The notes beneath the pieces were generated by a model, which worked only from the letters and a program-made list of their open reading frames with translations, did not search any database and was not told where the DNA came from. Source: Enterococcus mundtii (GTDB lineage Bacteria > Bacillota > Bacilli > Lactobacillales > Enterococcaceae). From it: a stretch of DNA of 64,000 bases. The stretch covers positions 310,001 to 374,000 of the forward strand of contig NZ_AP019810.1 in assembly GCF_013394305.1 (NCBI RefSeq), read 5' to 3'. The translations under genes were made by a program, and so were the position numbers. Positions 1-7,886 of the stretch are shown here, in pieces (position 1 is the first letter of the stretch; each line of letters starts with the position of its first letter).

Positions 1-33
1 TCTCGTGAACGCTTTTTTGTTTATTCTTTTTCA

Positions 34-136
34 GTTAAACATTTTGTTTAACTTGTAATTAGAATACAACCTTTAATAAGCATTGTCAACACTTTTTGTT
101 TAACTTTTTATATTTTATATTCAAAACGTTTATAAT
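34..136. promoter_or_regulatory. Divergent promoter/operator region of the Xre repressor
   Basis: An inverted repeat GTTAAACA-TTT-TGTTTAAC lies at 34-52, and the half site TGTTTAAC recurs at 97-104. On the minus strand a strong promoter reads out of the window: TTGACA (84-89), a 17-bp spacer, TATTCT (61-66). On the plus strand TATAAT at 131-136 is the likely -10 for the Xre gene at 161; its -35 is poor. The TGTTTAAC boxes flank the leftward promoter, so the downstream Xre protein probably represses both directions. This is inferred; no footprint is known to me. Confidence 0.55.
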
Positions 137-160
137 GAGAATTAGGGGGAGGATTTTACA

Positions 161-592
161 TTGGAAAAACTAGCTGAAAGATTAACTCTTCTGAGAGAAG
201 AAAAAGAGTGGACAAAAACTTATGTAGCTAAGCAATTAAACCTGAATAATTTGGGAACTTATGCTAACTGGGAATATGGTACTAGAGAACCTGATAATGA
301 AATGCTTACTAAGATAGCTTCTTTATACAATGTTTCTACAGATTATTTGCTAGGTCGGAGTGAGAAACGTCATTATTATGATTTAACTAAAAAAGACGAG
401 AAAGATATCGCTACAGAAATAGAAAACATGATTGCTGATTTAAAAAATGCTGATGCTTTTGCATACTCAAAAGAAGCATCTGATATTGACAGAGAGACCC
501 ATGAATTACTTATTGCTTCTTTAGAGAACTCGCTTAGAATAGCAAAAATAGAAGCTAAAAAACGATTTACTCCAAAAAAATATAGAAATTAA
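161..592 (+). CDS. Xre-family HTH transcriptional regulator (ImmR-like)
   Basis: A 143-aa protein. The N-terminal ~65 residues form an HTH_3/Cro-C1 domain with the usual pattern (LREEKEWTKTYVAKQLN, then NWEYGTREPD and an LYNVSTDYLLG tail). The C-terminal half is charged and helical and probably mediates dimerisation or protease recognition. The start is TTG at 161, supported by a GGGGGAGG ribosome site just upstream. The gene is followed after 12 bp by an ImmA/IrrE-type metalloprotease, the arrangement known from ICEBs1-type ImmR/ImmA switches, where the protease inactivates the repressor after DNA damage or a cell signal. TGTTTAAC boxes upstream are likely operators. Family assignment is firm; the control circuit is inferred. 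Confidence 0.85.
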   Translation: MEKLAERLTLLREEKEWTKTYVAKQLNLNNLGTYANWEYGTREPDNEMLTKIASLYNVSTDYLLGRSEKRHYYDLTKKDEKDIATEIENMIADLKNADAFAYSKEASDIDRETHELLIASLENSLRIAKIEAKKRFTPKKYRN

Positions 593-604
593 CTAAGGTG
601 AACT

Positions 605-1048
605 ATGTTTATTCCACATATCCATAAAAAAATAAACTCGCTCATTCATGTTCATGAAACAAGAAATCCCTTCAAGATTGCTAGGGATAAAAAAATTATC
701 GTTATCGAGGAAGAACTTGGTGAAATTTTTGGCTATTATAATCGTATAAAAAGAATCCAATTTATCCATATAAATACTTCTCTACCTAATGATATGAAAC
801 TTTATATTTGCTGCCATGAGCTGGGTCATTGTATTTTTCATCCAAATGAAAATACACCCCAACTTTCATCCACATCTATCATTTCTGAAATGAAAGTAGA
901 AAAAGAAGCAAATTATTTTGCTACTAATTTAATCATTGATGGTAGCCATAAAGAGTTACATTTACCTAGCAAGTACGAAATATTGGATTATTACGGCTTA
1001 CCTTGGTATCTAGACTGCTATTTGCCAGCAGAAATAGCAGTCATGTAA
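605..1048 (+). CDS. ImmA/IrrE-family metallopeptidase
   Basis: A 147-aa protein carrying the zinc-protease motif HELGH at residues 71-75, preceded by two cysteines, with a downstream EKEANYFA stretch whose Glu is the expected third zinc ligand. This is the COG2856/ImmA family. It sits 12 bp after the Xre gene, so the two form a repressor-antirepressor pair: such proteases cleave the repressor and induce the element. The start ATG at 605 is preceded by AAGGTG. Being at the left edge of a restriction-like gene set, it may control those genes or genes beyond the window reached by the divergent promoter. No signal peptide; cytoplasmic. Confidence 0.85.
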   Translation: MFIPHIHKKINSLIHVHETRNPFKIARDKKIIVIEEELGEIFGYYNRIKRIQFIHINTSLPNDMKLYICCHELGHCIFHPNENTPQLSSTSIISEMKVEKEANYFATNLIIDGSHKELHLPSKYEILDYYGLPWYLDCYLPAEIAVM

Positions 1049-1079
1049 TTATTCTAACAGTACACACGGAGGTATTCCA

Positions 1080-1691
1080 TTGACACAAGATTATTATGAA
1101 CTTTGTCTAAATTTTTTAAAAGGCGAGCCAGAAAAATACTCTACAGATGAGTTCATTCAGAAACTATTTTTCTTATATCCTAGTTTGAAAGTTAATGTAG
1201 ATTTGTTACACAAAATTACAAGCCAAATAAGTATTACTTTAAATATTCCCTATCATGATATAAAAGTTATTGGTTCAAGTCATACTGGTTTTAGCTTTAT
1301 AGATAAAGATAAAAAAGGTACAGTAAAATTTTATGATTCAACAGCACCATCAGATATTGATATAGCAATCATCAATGATTCAATTTTTATAGATATTTTA
1401 GAAAAAACTGTTATTAGAACTGAGAATTATTCAGATAATACAGCTTTTAAAAACGCTCATTTATCGCAATATTTTAAAAAAAATATACCTTCAGGTTTTA
1501 TCAGACCCGATTCCATTGGTTGCGAAGTTACTAGGGAAAAATGGGTACGTTTTTTTTCTGACTTATCTAGCGAACATGATTTAAAGATTTCTGGAGCCAT
1601 ATATTTAAATGAAACTTTCTTTATTAAAAGACTAAAAAAACAAATCGAAACTTTCCAAAATATCGAGGAGGTACAAAATGGAATTAAATGA
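1080..1691 (+). CDS. Nucleotidyltransferase-like protein
   Basis: A 203-aa protein. Residues 65-100 carry a polymerase-beta-type nucleotidyltransferase signature: GSSHTGFSF, then PSDIDIAII with the two metal-binding aspartates at about D92 and D94. A third acidic residue is not obvious by eye. The ~60 residues before it are helical and hydrophobic. The start is TTG at 1080 after a good ACGGAGGT site. The 3' end overlaps the DUF262 gene by 14 bp, which points to translational coupling and a shared function with DUF262 and the methyltransferase. It could be a toxin-like MNT enzyme, a CD-NTase-like signal synthase, or a structural subunit. The family hint is moderate; the role is unknown. Confidence 0.6.
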   Translation: MTQDYYELCLNFLKGEPEKYSTDEFIQKLFFLYPSLKVNVDLLHKITSQISITLNIPYHDIKVIGSSHTGFSFIDKDKKGTVKFYDSTAPSDIDIAIINDSIFIDILEKTVIRTENYSDNTAFKNAHLSQYFKKNIPSGFIRPDSIGCEVTREKWVRFFSDLSSEHDLKISGAIYLNETFFIKRLKKQIETFQNIEEVQNGIK

Positions 1692-2847
1692 AAAATTTGA
1701 GATAAAGTCCGAAGCAATCGGTGAATTGTATAATAAAATGCAACGTAAAGAAATAATTTACGATCCTTATTATCAAAGAAAATTCGTATGGGAACCTAAG
1801 CATCAAGTAGAATTTATAAAAACAATATTATTAGGTTTGCCCTGTCCAGAAATATTCCTTGCAGATGGAAGTATAGATCTTGATACACATGTTAGGTATA
1901 CACATGTTATAGATGGACAACAAAGACTGAGAACTATAGAAAGATTTTTAAAAAATAAATTTAAGGTTGAAGATAAATTCTATAAAGATTTAGATAACGA
2001 AACTAAGACAAGGATTTCAACGTATGCTATTGGAGTAGTAAAACTTAAGTATAATCCGGACCAACAATCAGATGAGATAGCTGAAATTTTTAGAAGATTA
2101 AACATAGGGACTTATGAGTTAACTGAAACAGAAAAAACTATTTCAAAATTTTCAGATAATGAATTTGTTTTATTAGCACGCTTAATCAGTAATGATATAA
2201 CTTTTGGACAAAAAAATAATATAAACGAAACCGATCCAAAAAAACAAGATAATTCCGAAGAAATTTCAGAAGAGCAAAAAGAAATCATTAATAATATGAG
2301 GGAAAACCCTTTTATTACTGATGAATTTAAAGATTGGGCCTGTGCACAAGATTTTTTCAATTTTGCTGATTTTTTCCTCAGTAGAGAAATATATAGTTCA
2401 AATGAAATTCGTAGAAATAATAATAGTAAAGACGCAATTGATATGATTGGTATTCTTGTAAATAATGCTTTCCATGGCCGTGTACTTAGTGATGAAGAGA
2501 TTGATAGGCTTACGAGTGATGTAAGTAAAAATAAGAATCTTATTTTAGCAAAATTCCATAAGGCAATGGATATTTTTAGCAAACTACAAATACCTGAAGT
2601 AAATGGGTACAAGAAAAGAAAATATCTTTATATTAGAAGTAACGCTTTTTCTTTATTTACTGCATTATTGCTTAACTATAAGCTTTTATTTAACATATCT
2701 ATTGAAAAATTAAATGCAAATTTAGCTACTTTTTGCGAAAATCTACCTGAAGAATTTATCAACGCTGCAAGAAATAGTAACATGGATAAGAAACAGAGAG
2801 AAATTCGAAATAGACATCTTGATTCTATAATAAAAGAATCTCTTTGA
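1678..2847 (+). CDS. DUF262-domain protein (GmrS/ParB-like nuclease family)
   Basis: A 389-aa protein. The DUF262 signatures are clear: YYQRKFVWEP with the following helix (residues ~31-55), DGQQRL at 79-84, and FRRLNIGTYEL at 138-148. This domain shares the ParB/sulfiredoxin fold and occurs in type IV GmrSD restriction enzymes, where it drives nucleotide hydrolysis and DNA cleavage. The HNH (DUF1524) nuclease domain usually fused or paired with it is not seen here. The C-terminal ~200 residues are helical and unassigned. A strong GAGGAGG site precedes ATG 1678. Placed between an NTase-like gene and a C5 methyltransferase, it is the best candidate for the restricting component of this operon. 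Confidence 0.8.
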   Translation: MELNEKFEIKSEAIGELYNKMQRKEIIYDPYYQRKFVWEPKHQVEFIKTILLGLPCPEIFLADGSIDLDTHVRYTHVIDGQQRLRTIERFLKNKFKVEDKFYKDLDNETKTRISTYAIGVVKLKYNPDQQSDEIAEIFRRLNIGTYELTETEKTISKFSDNEFVLLARLISNDITFGQKNNINETDPKKQDNSEEISEEQKEIINNMRENPFITDEFKDWACAQDFFNFADFFLSREIYSSNEIRRNNNSKDAIDMIGILVNNAFHGRVLSDEEIDRLTSDVSKNKNLILAKFHKAMDIFSKLQIPEVNGYKKRKYLYIRSNAFSLFTALLLNYKLLFNISIEKLNANLATFCENLPEEFINAARNSNMDKKQREIRNRHLDSIIKESL

Positions 2848-2917
2848 TTATCTCCTGGACAAAGGATATAATTTGTTTTATCCTTATACATCATTAGAAC
2901 AGTTTAGGAGCTTGATC

Positions 2918-4222
2918 ATGAATAAAGTAAAACCCTTAGCTATAGATTTATTTGCCGGCGCCGGAGGCATGAGTGAAGGTATATTACAAGCCGGATTTCA
3001 TATTATCTATTCAAATGAAATAAGCAAAGATGCTGCATTGACCTATCAAAAACGACATGAACAATTAGGATTGATAGACGGGCAAAATACTATTTTAGAA
3101 GTCAAAGATATACGAACTATCTCTGGTTTAGATATTTTAAAAAAAATATCTAAATTACCTTTGATAGATAATAAAAATATAAAGATTGATGCTATCTTTG
3201 GAGGCCCTCCTTGTCAAGGTTTTAGTAGAGCAGGAAAACAAAGAGAAAACGATACAAGAAACACCTTGTTTAGAGAATATTTAAGAATTATATCAGAAGT
3301 GAAACCAAAATATGTAGTTTTTGAGAACGTAACAGGGATAACAGATATTAAATTTTCTAATTACAAAAGTTTATTTGATCAAAAAGTTTACGATAAAGCT
3401 CATGCTTTAGACATCATAGTTAATGAATTAAGAAAAATTGGCTATGACTCTTTAGATTATAAAATTTTAAATGCTTCTGACTTTGGAGTTCCCCAAAATA
3501 GAAAGAGATTTATACTTATAGCTTATAAAAAAAGAGCAAAAAAGCCTAATTATCCTTTACCTACTCACGTTGAAAATAAAATTACAACACTTGAAGCTTT
3601 AGGTGACTTGGCAAATATTAATAATATTAATCCATTTCAATTAGCTTCAAAGTATGGACGCACACCACATATAATTACAGGTAAACCAATTGCAGAGGAA
3701 AAAATCTATAATAACGAAAAAACTTCTCATCATCCATATATCAAAGAACGATTCTCGTTATTAAATGAGGGGGAATCAATTGCTATGGTTAGAAAAAAAA
3801 TAATACAGTCTGGTCTAGATTTAGAACGATATCCTCACTTATTAGAATATTTTCTTTCAAAAACAACACATTCCAGAACCTCCGCTATTAACATTTTTAA
3901 AAACAAACGATTTTCTGAAAATGATTTAGACATATTATTAACTAAAAAAAATTCTAGAAATAAATTAAAAAAAGATAGCCCTAGTAATACCATTGTAACT
4001 TTACCTGACGATATCATTTCTCCCTTTGACAATAGGATTTTTTCAGTCAGAGAACTCGCTAGACTTCAATCATTTGATGATAGTTTTATTTTTTATGGCA
4101 AACGAACCACTGGCGCCAAATTTAGAAGGATTGAAACACCACAATATACACAAGTTGGAAATGCTGTACCACCTCTTCTAGCCAAGGCTATTGCAAAGGA
4201 AATAATTAACGTATTAAGATGA
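2918..4222 (+). CDS. DNA (cytosine-5-)-methyltransferase
   Basis: A 434-aa C5 methyltransferase. Motif I is DLFAGAGGMSEG (residues ~10-21). Motif IV, GGPPCQGFSRAG, carries the catalytic Cys99. Motif VI is FENVTG (135-140), motif VIII is FGVPQNRKRF, and motifs IX-X are near the C terminus (SVRELARLQSF, then QVGNAVPPLLA). The region between VIII and IX is the target-recognition domain. A longer frame opens at TTG 2873, but ATG 2918 has AGGAG seven bases upstream and begins directly before motif I, so I chose it. It probably protects host DNA as the modification half of a restriction system with the upstream DUF262 gene. Target sequence cannot be read from the gene. Confidence 0.92.
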   Translation: MNKVKPLAIDLFAGAGGMSEGILQAGFHIIYSNEISKDAALTYQKRHEQLGLIDGQNTILEVKDIRTISGLDILKKISKLPLIDNKNIKIDAIFGGPPCQGFSRAGKQRENDTRNTLFREYLRIISEVKPKYVVFENVTGITDIKFSNYKSLFDQKVYDKAHALDIIVNELRKIGYDSLDYKILNASDFGVPQNRKRFILIAYKKRAKKPNYPLPTHVENKITTLEALGDLANINNINPFQLASKYGRTPHIITGKPIAEEKIYNNEKTSHHPYIKERFSLLNEGESIAMVRKKIIQSGLDLERYPHLLEYFLSKTTHSRTSAINIFKNKRFSENDLDILLTKKNSRNKLKKDSPSNTIVTLPDDIISPFDNRIFSVRELARLQSFDDSFIFYGKRTTGAKFRRIETPQYTQVGNAVPPLLAKAIAKEIINVLR

Positions 4223-4262
4223 TAGCTAATTGTATTACCATACACTTAATAATATACAATTT

Positions 4263-4300
4263 AAGACACAAGACATGAGCCAACTTATGGCTTGTGTCTT
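4263..4300 (+). terminator. Putative terminator of the methyltransferase operon
   Basis: A near-perfect hairpin: AAGACACAAG pairs with CTTGTGTCTT around an inner AGCCA/TGGCT helix. It lies 41 bp after the methyltransferase stop. The T tract is short (ATTT), so termination may be partial. Confidence 0.6.
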
Positions 4301-4657
4301 ATTTAAATTCTAGATCATATGTTACTGTATTTTTAAAATTTTTATTCTCTGACATCATTAATTTCTTTAACATCGAACTTAATATTTATTTTTACCAGAA
4401 TAACATTTCAATGACATGGCCTGAATGCAAGTATAATAATCCTTATAACTTCGACAAATTTTTTTAATTTGAAGTTTACTTATAAATTTAAACTACTAAT
4501 ATCCTCGTACATTTATTACTATTTTTTTAGTTTACATAATGCAAATTATCCTAAGCTCTGATTTCAGATGAGTTCTACTACAAGTAAAACTCAACAAAAA
4601 TGCACAAGATCATTCACTTCTATAGTAGCGTTCCTACTTCAGTGAGTCTCGTGCATT
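4301..4657 (-). terminator. AT-rich gap ending in a terminator for the zeta operon
   Basis: No gene is visible between 4301 and 4598. At 4599-4657 a long hairpin (AATGCACAAGA pairing with TCTCGTGCATT, one mismatch, with an inner TCACT/AGTGA helix) is followed on the minus strand by TTTTGTTG. It lies 59 bp downstream of the small gene at 4716 and is its likely terminator. Confidence 0.55.
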
Positions 4658-4715
4658 TCTTGATTCTATTTTAAAATGTGAATATAAAATTTTGGTCTAG
4701 AGTAGCTAGAAAAAT

Positions 4716-4877
4716 TTACTTATCCAACCCCACTAATTTTCGCTGTTTACGATTTGCTTCATCTGCTACGTACTTCATTACTGTTTTAAATTCTTTCGCT
4801 GAGGCGTTTTCTGACAAATCAGCGATACTTTTATTATACTTCTTCACGATTTGTTGTACTTGTTCTTTCTCAGTCAT
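4716..4877 (-). CDS. 53-aa charged protein overlapping the zeta-toxin gene (candidate antitoxin)
   Basis: ATG at 4877 follows a perfect GGAGGAGG site and overlaps the last 8 bp of the zeta-type gene. The 53-aa product begins MTEKEQVQQIV and ends KLVGLDK; it is highly charged, helical and has no membrane segment. I do not recognise a named family. In classical epsilon-zeta pairs the antitoxin lies upstream of zeta; here the small gene is downstream, so calling it the antitoxin is an inference from overlap and size. A decayed copy of the same small gene lies at 8975-9115, next to what looks like a zeta C-terminal remnant, which supports the two genes travelling together. Confidence 0.75.
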   Translation of the reverse strand: MTEKEQVQQIVKKYNKSIADLSENASAKEFKTVMKYVADEANRKQRKLVGLDK

Positions 4878-5544
4878 GTAATTCCTCCTCCAACTCTTTT
4901 GAAGTATATTGTATGGGTAGTACTAATTGAATATTATCTGCTGCATAGTGTACTTCAGAAATATTATTTTGATAATCCTTAATCATTATGTGAAGGACTA
5001 CTTCAGGATGTCTATCTTTGACTTTTTCAATATTCTCTCTTGACTTAAAAAACGCATTTATAAACGTTTCTTTTGGCACATGACGTCCCTCAGCTAATTC
5101 ACGTTTTCGAGTGAAATCCCAGGCAACTTTGGGATCTTGGTAAACATAGAAAATCGTAACGCGAAAGTTATTTTTAAGGGCTCGAATAATGTTTTTCTCT
5201 GCACTAAGGATAGCAAAAGTAGCATCTAATATGAAAGAATAGCCATGTTCCAGTACATATTTTAATGATTGTTCAACTAACCAAGAAGAAGCTTTCTGAA
5301 AAACACTTGAGTTCTTTCCATTGTATTCTGGAAATTGTGTTCTAAAATAGTCCGCATCAATCACAACATGGTTGTCATAATTTTCAGCTAAACCTAGTGC
5401 AACCTCTGTTTTACCTGCTCCTGGGCTTCCGGCCATGAATACCGCGTCTTTTTCATCGTCAGGGATTTTCCCCTTGATAATTGTTTCAATAAATTTATCT
5501 TTATTGACCCTAGCGTAATCTAAATACTGGTCTTTAGATTCCAA
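4870..5544 (-). CDS. Zeta-toxin-family kinase (UDP-GlcNAc kinase-like)
   Basis: A 224-aa P-loop kinase. Walker A is GSPGAGKTE (residues 39-47). VIDADYFRTQFPEY (61-74) corresponds to the zeta substrate-binding segment with the catalytic-type Asp, and ILDATFA (~105-111) to the conserved second aspartate. Arg-rich KRELAEGR is the likely lid. In zeta/PezT toxins this fold phosphorylates UDP-N-acetylglucosamine and blocks wall synthesis. The length is below that of plasmid zeta (~287 aa), fitting the chromosomal short forms. The downstream 53-aa gene overlaps it by 8 bp. It may be a toxin-antitoxin unit or an anti-phage module; the enzyme fold is firm, toxicity is inferred. Confidence 0.8.
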   Translation of the reverse strand: MESKDQYLDYARVNKDKFIETIIKGKIPDDEKDAVFMAGSPGAGKTEVALGLAENYDNHVVIDADYFRTQFPEYNGKNSSVFQKASSWLVEQSLKYVLEHGYSFILDATFAILSAEKNIIRALKNNFRVTIFYVYQDPKVAWDFTRKRELAEGRHVPKETFINAFFKSRENIEKVKDRHPEVVLHIMIKDYQNNISEVHYAADNIQLVLPIQYTSKELEEELHD

Positions 5545-5934
5545 GATTGCACCTTCTTTCCTTCTTCTATATTCATACTAATTATACGATATTTATATAA
5601 AAAATATAACGGTCATTTTAACCATATTAACATTTAAGTCACAGTAATAACAGATATGTTCGCAAAATGGAATATGGATATAAGCAGAAACCTTATGTTC
5701 TGCGGATTTGTTTGTTTCTTTCATTTGATTTTCTTTCTCCTTACGTCAAAAAGTCGTACCGCTTTTCGACCACTCTTTAAACGGTGTTCAAGTGCCAACT
5801 CCTTGAAATAAGCCAGCAATTTTCAAAACATGAAAAGCTGTTTTAAAAATTGCTTTCTTATTGTCATCGGAGCTAACCGGCACTTTCACGACCTCTTATA
5901 TACGCATACTAAACGTATTTAACAAACAAATCCA
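5545..5934. other. AT-rich gap with an intergenic repeat, no gene seen
   Basis: 5545-5640 is very AT-rich and is the likely promoter zone for the zeta gene. A small hairpin (GCAGAA/TTCTGC) lies near 5683-5702. The rest is taken up by the intergenic repeat copy listed separately. No open frame with a ribosome site was found. Confidence 0.5.
5779..5895 (+). repeat. Dispersed intergenic repeat, copy A
   Basis: A ~117-bp segment beginning AAACGGTGTTCAAG, with ATAAGCCAG, ATGAAAAGCTGTTTT and CTTTCACGACCTC further on. The same ordered landmarks occur on the minus strand twice at 31700-31932, and the first ~40 bp at 52447-52487. All copies lie between genes. Divergence between copies is considerable but the order of blocks is kept. 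Confidence 0.6.
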
Positions 5935-6046
5935 CTAAAAAATCCAAGAATCGGTTTCTTGGATCAGTTTTTCTTTAGTTGTATTGGAGACTTGTTTGTA
6001 AATTTCCAGTGTGGTTCTCATGTTGGCGTGCCCTACACGTTCTAGA
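5935..6046 (-). pseudogene. Tyrosine recombinase (integrase) C-terminal remnant
   Basis: Only the last ~37 residues remain: LERVGHANMRTTLEIYKQV and a tail ending ETDSWIF. GHANMRTT...Y is the typical end of phage/ICE integrases, with the conserved His and the nucleophile Tyr. Everything upstream is replaced by an IS3 transposase fragment at about 6044, so the gene is dead. It suggests the island once carried its own integration functions. Confidence 0.75.
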
Positions 6047-6520
6047 ATGTATGCGTTTCGTGTTATAGTAAGTTTCAATCTATTTAAATATCTCCATTTG
6101 AGCCTGATCAATATCTCTAAATTGAGCATCATTGATCAGCTCTCTTTTTATCGTTTTGTAAAAAGATTCCATTAAGGCATTATCATAAGGGTTTCCTTTT
6201 CGGCTCATACTAGAGCGTGCTTCTTTTTTTCTTAACACCGATTGGAATTTAGCGCTTGTTTATTGTGAGCCTTAATCAGTGTGAATAATAACCCCTGGTC
6301 CAGGCTGCTCTTTTCCAAATGCTTGAAGAAAAGAGTCCACAACTAATTGACCTTTCATTCTAGGTGACATAGACCACCCAACAATTTTTCTCGTACAGAT
6401 ATCAATAAATATAGATAAATAAAGCGTTCCTTCTTTCAGAGTGATATAGGTAATGTCTCTTAACCAAATTTTATATTTTCTGTGGCCTTGAACCTTTGTT
6501 GATTAACAAAATTGGGTTGT
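6044..6520 (-). pseudogene. IS3-family transposase (OrfB) remnant
   Basis: Reading on the minus strand gives the C-terminal DDE half of an IS3/IS150-type transposase: IWLRDITYITLKEGTLY, then GVIIHTD-stop-GSQ-stop-TSAKF, SRKGNPYDNALMESFYKT and KRELINDAQF, ending EIFK-stop-IETYYNTKR. The D-D-E residues can be placed, but at least three in-frame stops and a frameshift near the 5' end (about 6490) inactivate it. The 3' end breaks at about 6044, directly into the integrase remnant, and no terminal repeats are visible. Confidence 0.85.
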
Positions 6521-6534
6521 GAAAGTGGCTCGCA

Positions 6535-6765
6535 CTACATAATTTTCCTCTGCAAAAAAGCATAATCAGGCTCTCTGCGATGTTGATCATAAAAGATATA
6601 AAAAGTAGTTTCTGCCTTACGTATTTTTGCTCTTAATAATGCTTTTATTTTTTCTGAATCAAAATCTACAAAAGACAATTCACATAACACATGCTGGATC
6701 ATTTCTTTGTAACGACCCATATATTCGCCAAATTTGATTGGTTTTCCAAGTTGTTCAAATTTCAT
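6535..6765 (-). CDS. Hypothetical protein, possibly truncated
   Basis: A 76-aa frame (begins MKFEQLGKPIKFGEYMGR). No family recognised. It is charged and helical, with no signal peptide or membrane segment. There is no clear ribosome site before ATG 6765 (the upstream bases are AT-rich), and it ends just before the IS3 remnant, so it may be the N-terminal stub of a longer gene cut by that insertion. Confidence 0.35.
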   Translation of the reverse strand: MKFEQLGKPIKFGEYMGRYKEMIQHVLCELSFVDFDSEKIKALLRAKIRKAETTFYIFYDQHRREPDYAFLQRKIM

Positions 6766-6863
6766 AATACAATACTTTTCTGTTGCGCATACTTATCGTC
6801 ATGGAATATTTAGATACAATATATTCAAACCATGTTATTATATAATTTGAGGAGAGTGAAATA

Positions 6864-7423
6864 ATGAAAAAAATATTTGGTTGTTATTACTTGTATCAAC
6901 GATTACTTTATTTGCTGGTTGTTCTAATCAAAGTACCGAGCCAACCACAAAAAAAGTTAGTTCTACAACGAGTAGTACGGTTGAACAAACAAAAATATCA
7001 AGCAGTGAACCAACTTCTGAATCATTATTAAAAGAATATCCTGCAAGTGAATGGCATCCTGGAAAAATGGATATTCAAGGTATGATTAATGCTACTCAAG
7101 GCAACGAAACTAAAGCTTTGCAGGATGCCTCTATGGTTGCAGAATTGAGTTTATCACCTTATTTTTCTGATAATACTGACAAAGCTGAAATTGAGTTAAC
7201 TAAAACAGGAGATAACTTCTATAGTCTAAGCATTACTAATAATTATTTAGAGAGTGAACAAGATTTAGAACGTTTTAAAAAGAACTCAGAGCTTTTGATG
7301 GCACAACAACCAGTAAATAAATCAATTAATCTGTATATATTTACTGGAACAGGAATGGGACTGAGTCGCCAAGTGGTTACTAGTTATCAATTAAAAGATG
7401 ATGGTACTATCGCAAAAATTTAG
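6864..7423 (+). pseudogene. Lipoprotein gene frameshifted in its opening poly-A run
   Basis: ATG 6864 has a good GGAG site (6851-6854), but after ATG there are seven A's and the frame is wrong. With eight A's the protein would start MKKNIWLLLLVSTITLFAGC, a textbook lipoprotein signal with lipobox LFAGC, and run on through 7423. As written, only a TTG at 6881 without a ribosome site could start the main frame, and that would lack the positive n-region. The mature part (~165 aa) has a Ser/Thr-rich linker and an unrecognised domain ending TSYQLKDDGTIAKI. It could be a true pseudogene, a slippage-controlled gene, or a base-call error. Confidence 0.7.
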
Positions 7424-7433
7424 ACTAAAGTTA

Positions 7434-7886
7434 ATGAATAGTTTTGCAGACTTCTTTGATCAGCAAAATATAATTGACGATAGAATAATCTATGGTTTTT
7501 CTGAAAATGGTAAATATGTATATTTAAAGGATTTCATTATTATTATACAAACTAGTAACATACCTGGTCTAGATGTATCAGACTACCTGGTTAATTCCTT
7601 ATTTATTTCATCCCAACCAATTGCATTAATTGATAATTTAAATATCATAAAATCCACTTTTTCCTTTGACTCATATGAAAGATGGAATCAAAGTTCTCCA
7701 ATCACAATATCTATAAATAAAGCAGAAAATTCTGAATCTGTAAACTATGGTAAGGAAAATCTAAAATCAATTGAAAGCTCATTTCTAATAGAGGTTGATA
7801 CAATGGAATTTTCTAAAAGAGCTATACTATCAAGGAGACATATTGATGGATTTACAAAATTTGAAATTTCTCTAAAAAAATTTTGA
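7434..7886 (+). CDS. Hypothetical protein, unrecognised
   Basis: About 150 aa (begins MNSFADFFDQQNIID). The frame is open from 7398, overlapping the lipoprotein gene by 26 bp; ATG 7434 follows a non-overlapping TTAG region and gives the more natural start, but neither has a strong ribosome site. The protein is hydrophilic, with no signal peptide, and rich in Ile/Ser/Asn. Close linkage suggests co-expression with the upstream lipoprotein gene. Function unknown. Confidence 0.4.
   Translation: MNSFADFFDQQNIIDDRIIYGFSENGKYVYLKDFIIIIQTSNIPGLDVSDYLVNSLFISSQPIALIDNLNIIKSTFSFDSYERWNQSSPITISINKAENSESVNYGKENLKSIESSFLIEVDTMEFSKRAILSRRHIDGFTKFEISLKKF

Noticed and set aside
5935-6132. A 65-codon minus-strand frame that looks like one small protein
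   Set aside because: Its first half is out-of-frame IS3 sequence and only its second half is integrase; it is a junction artefact.
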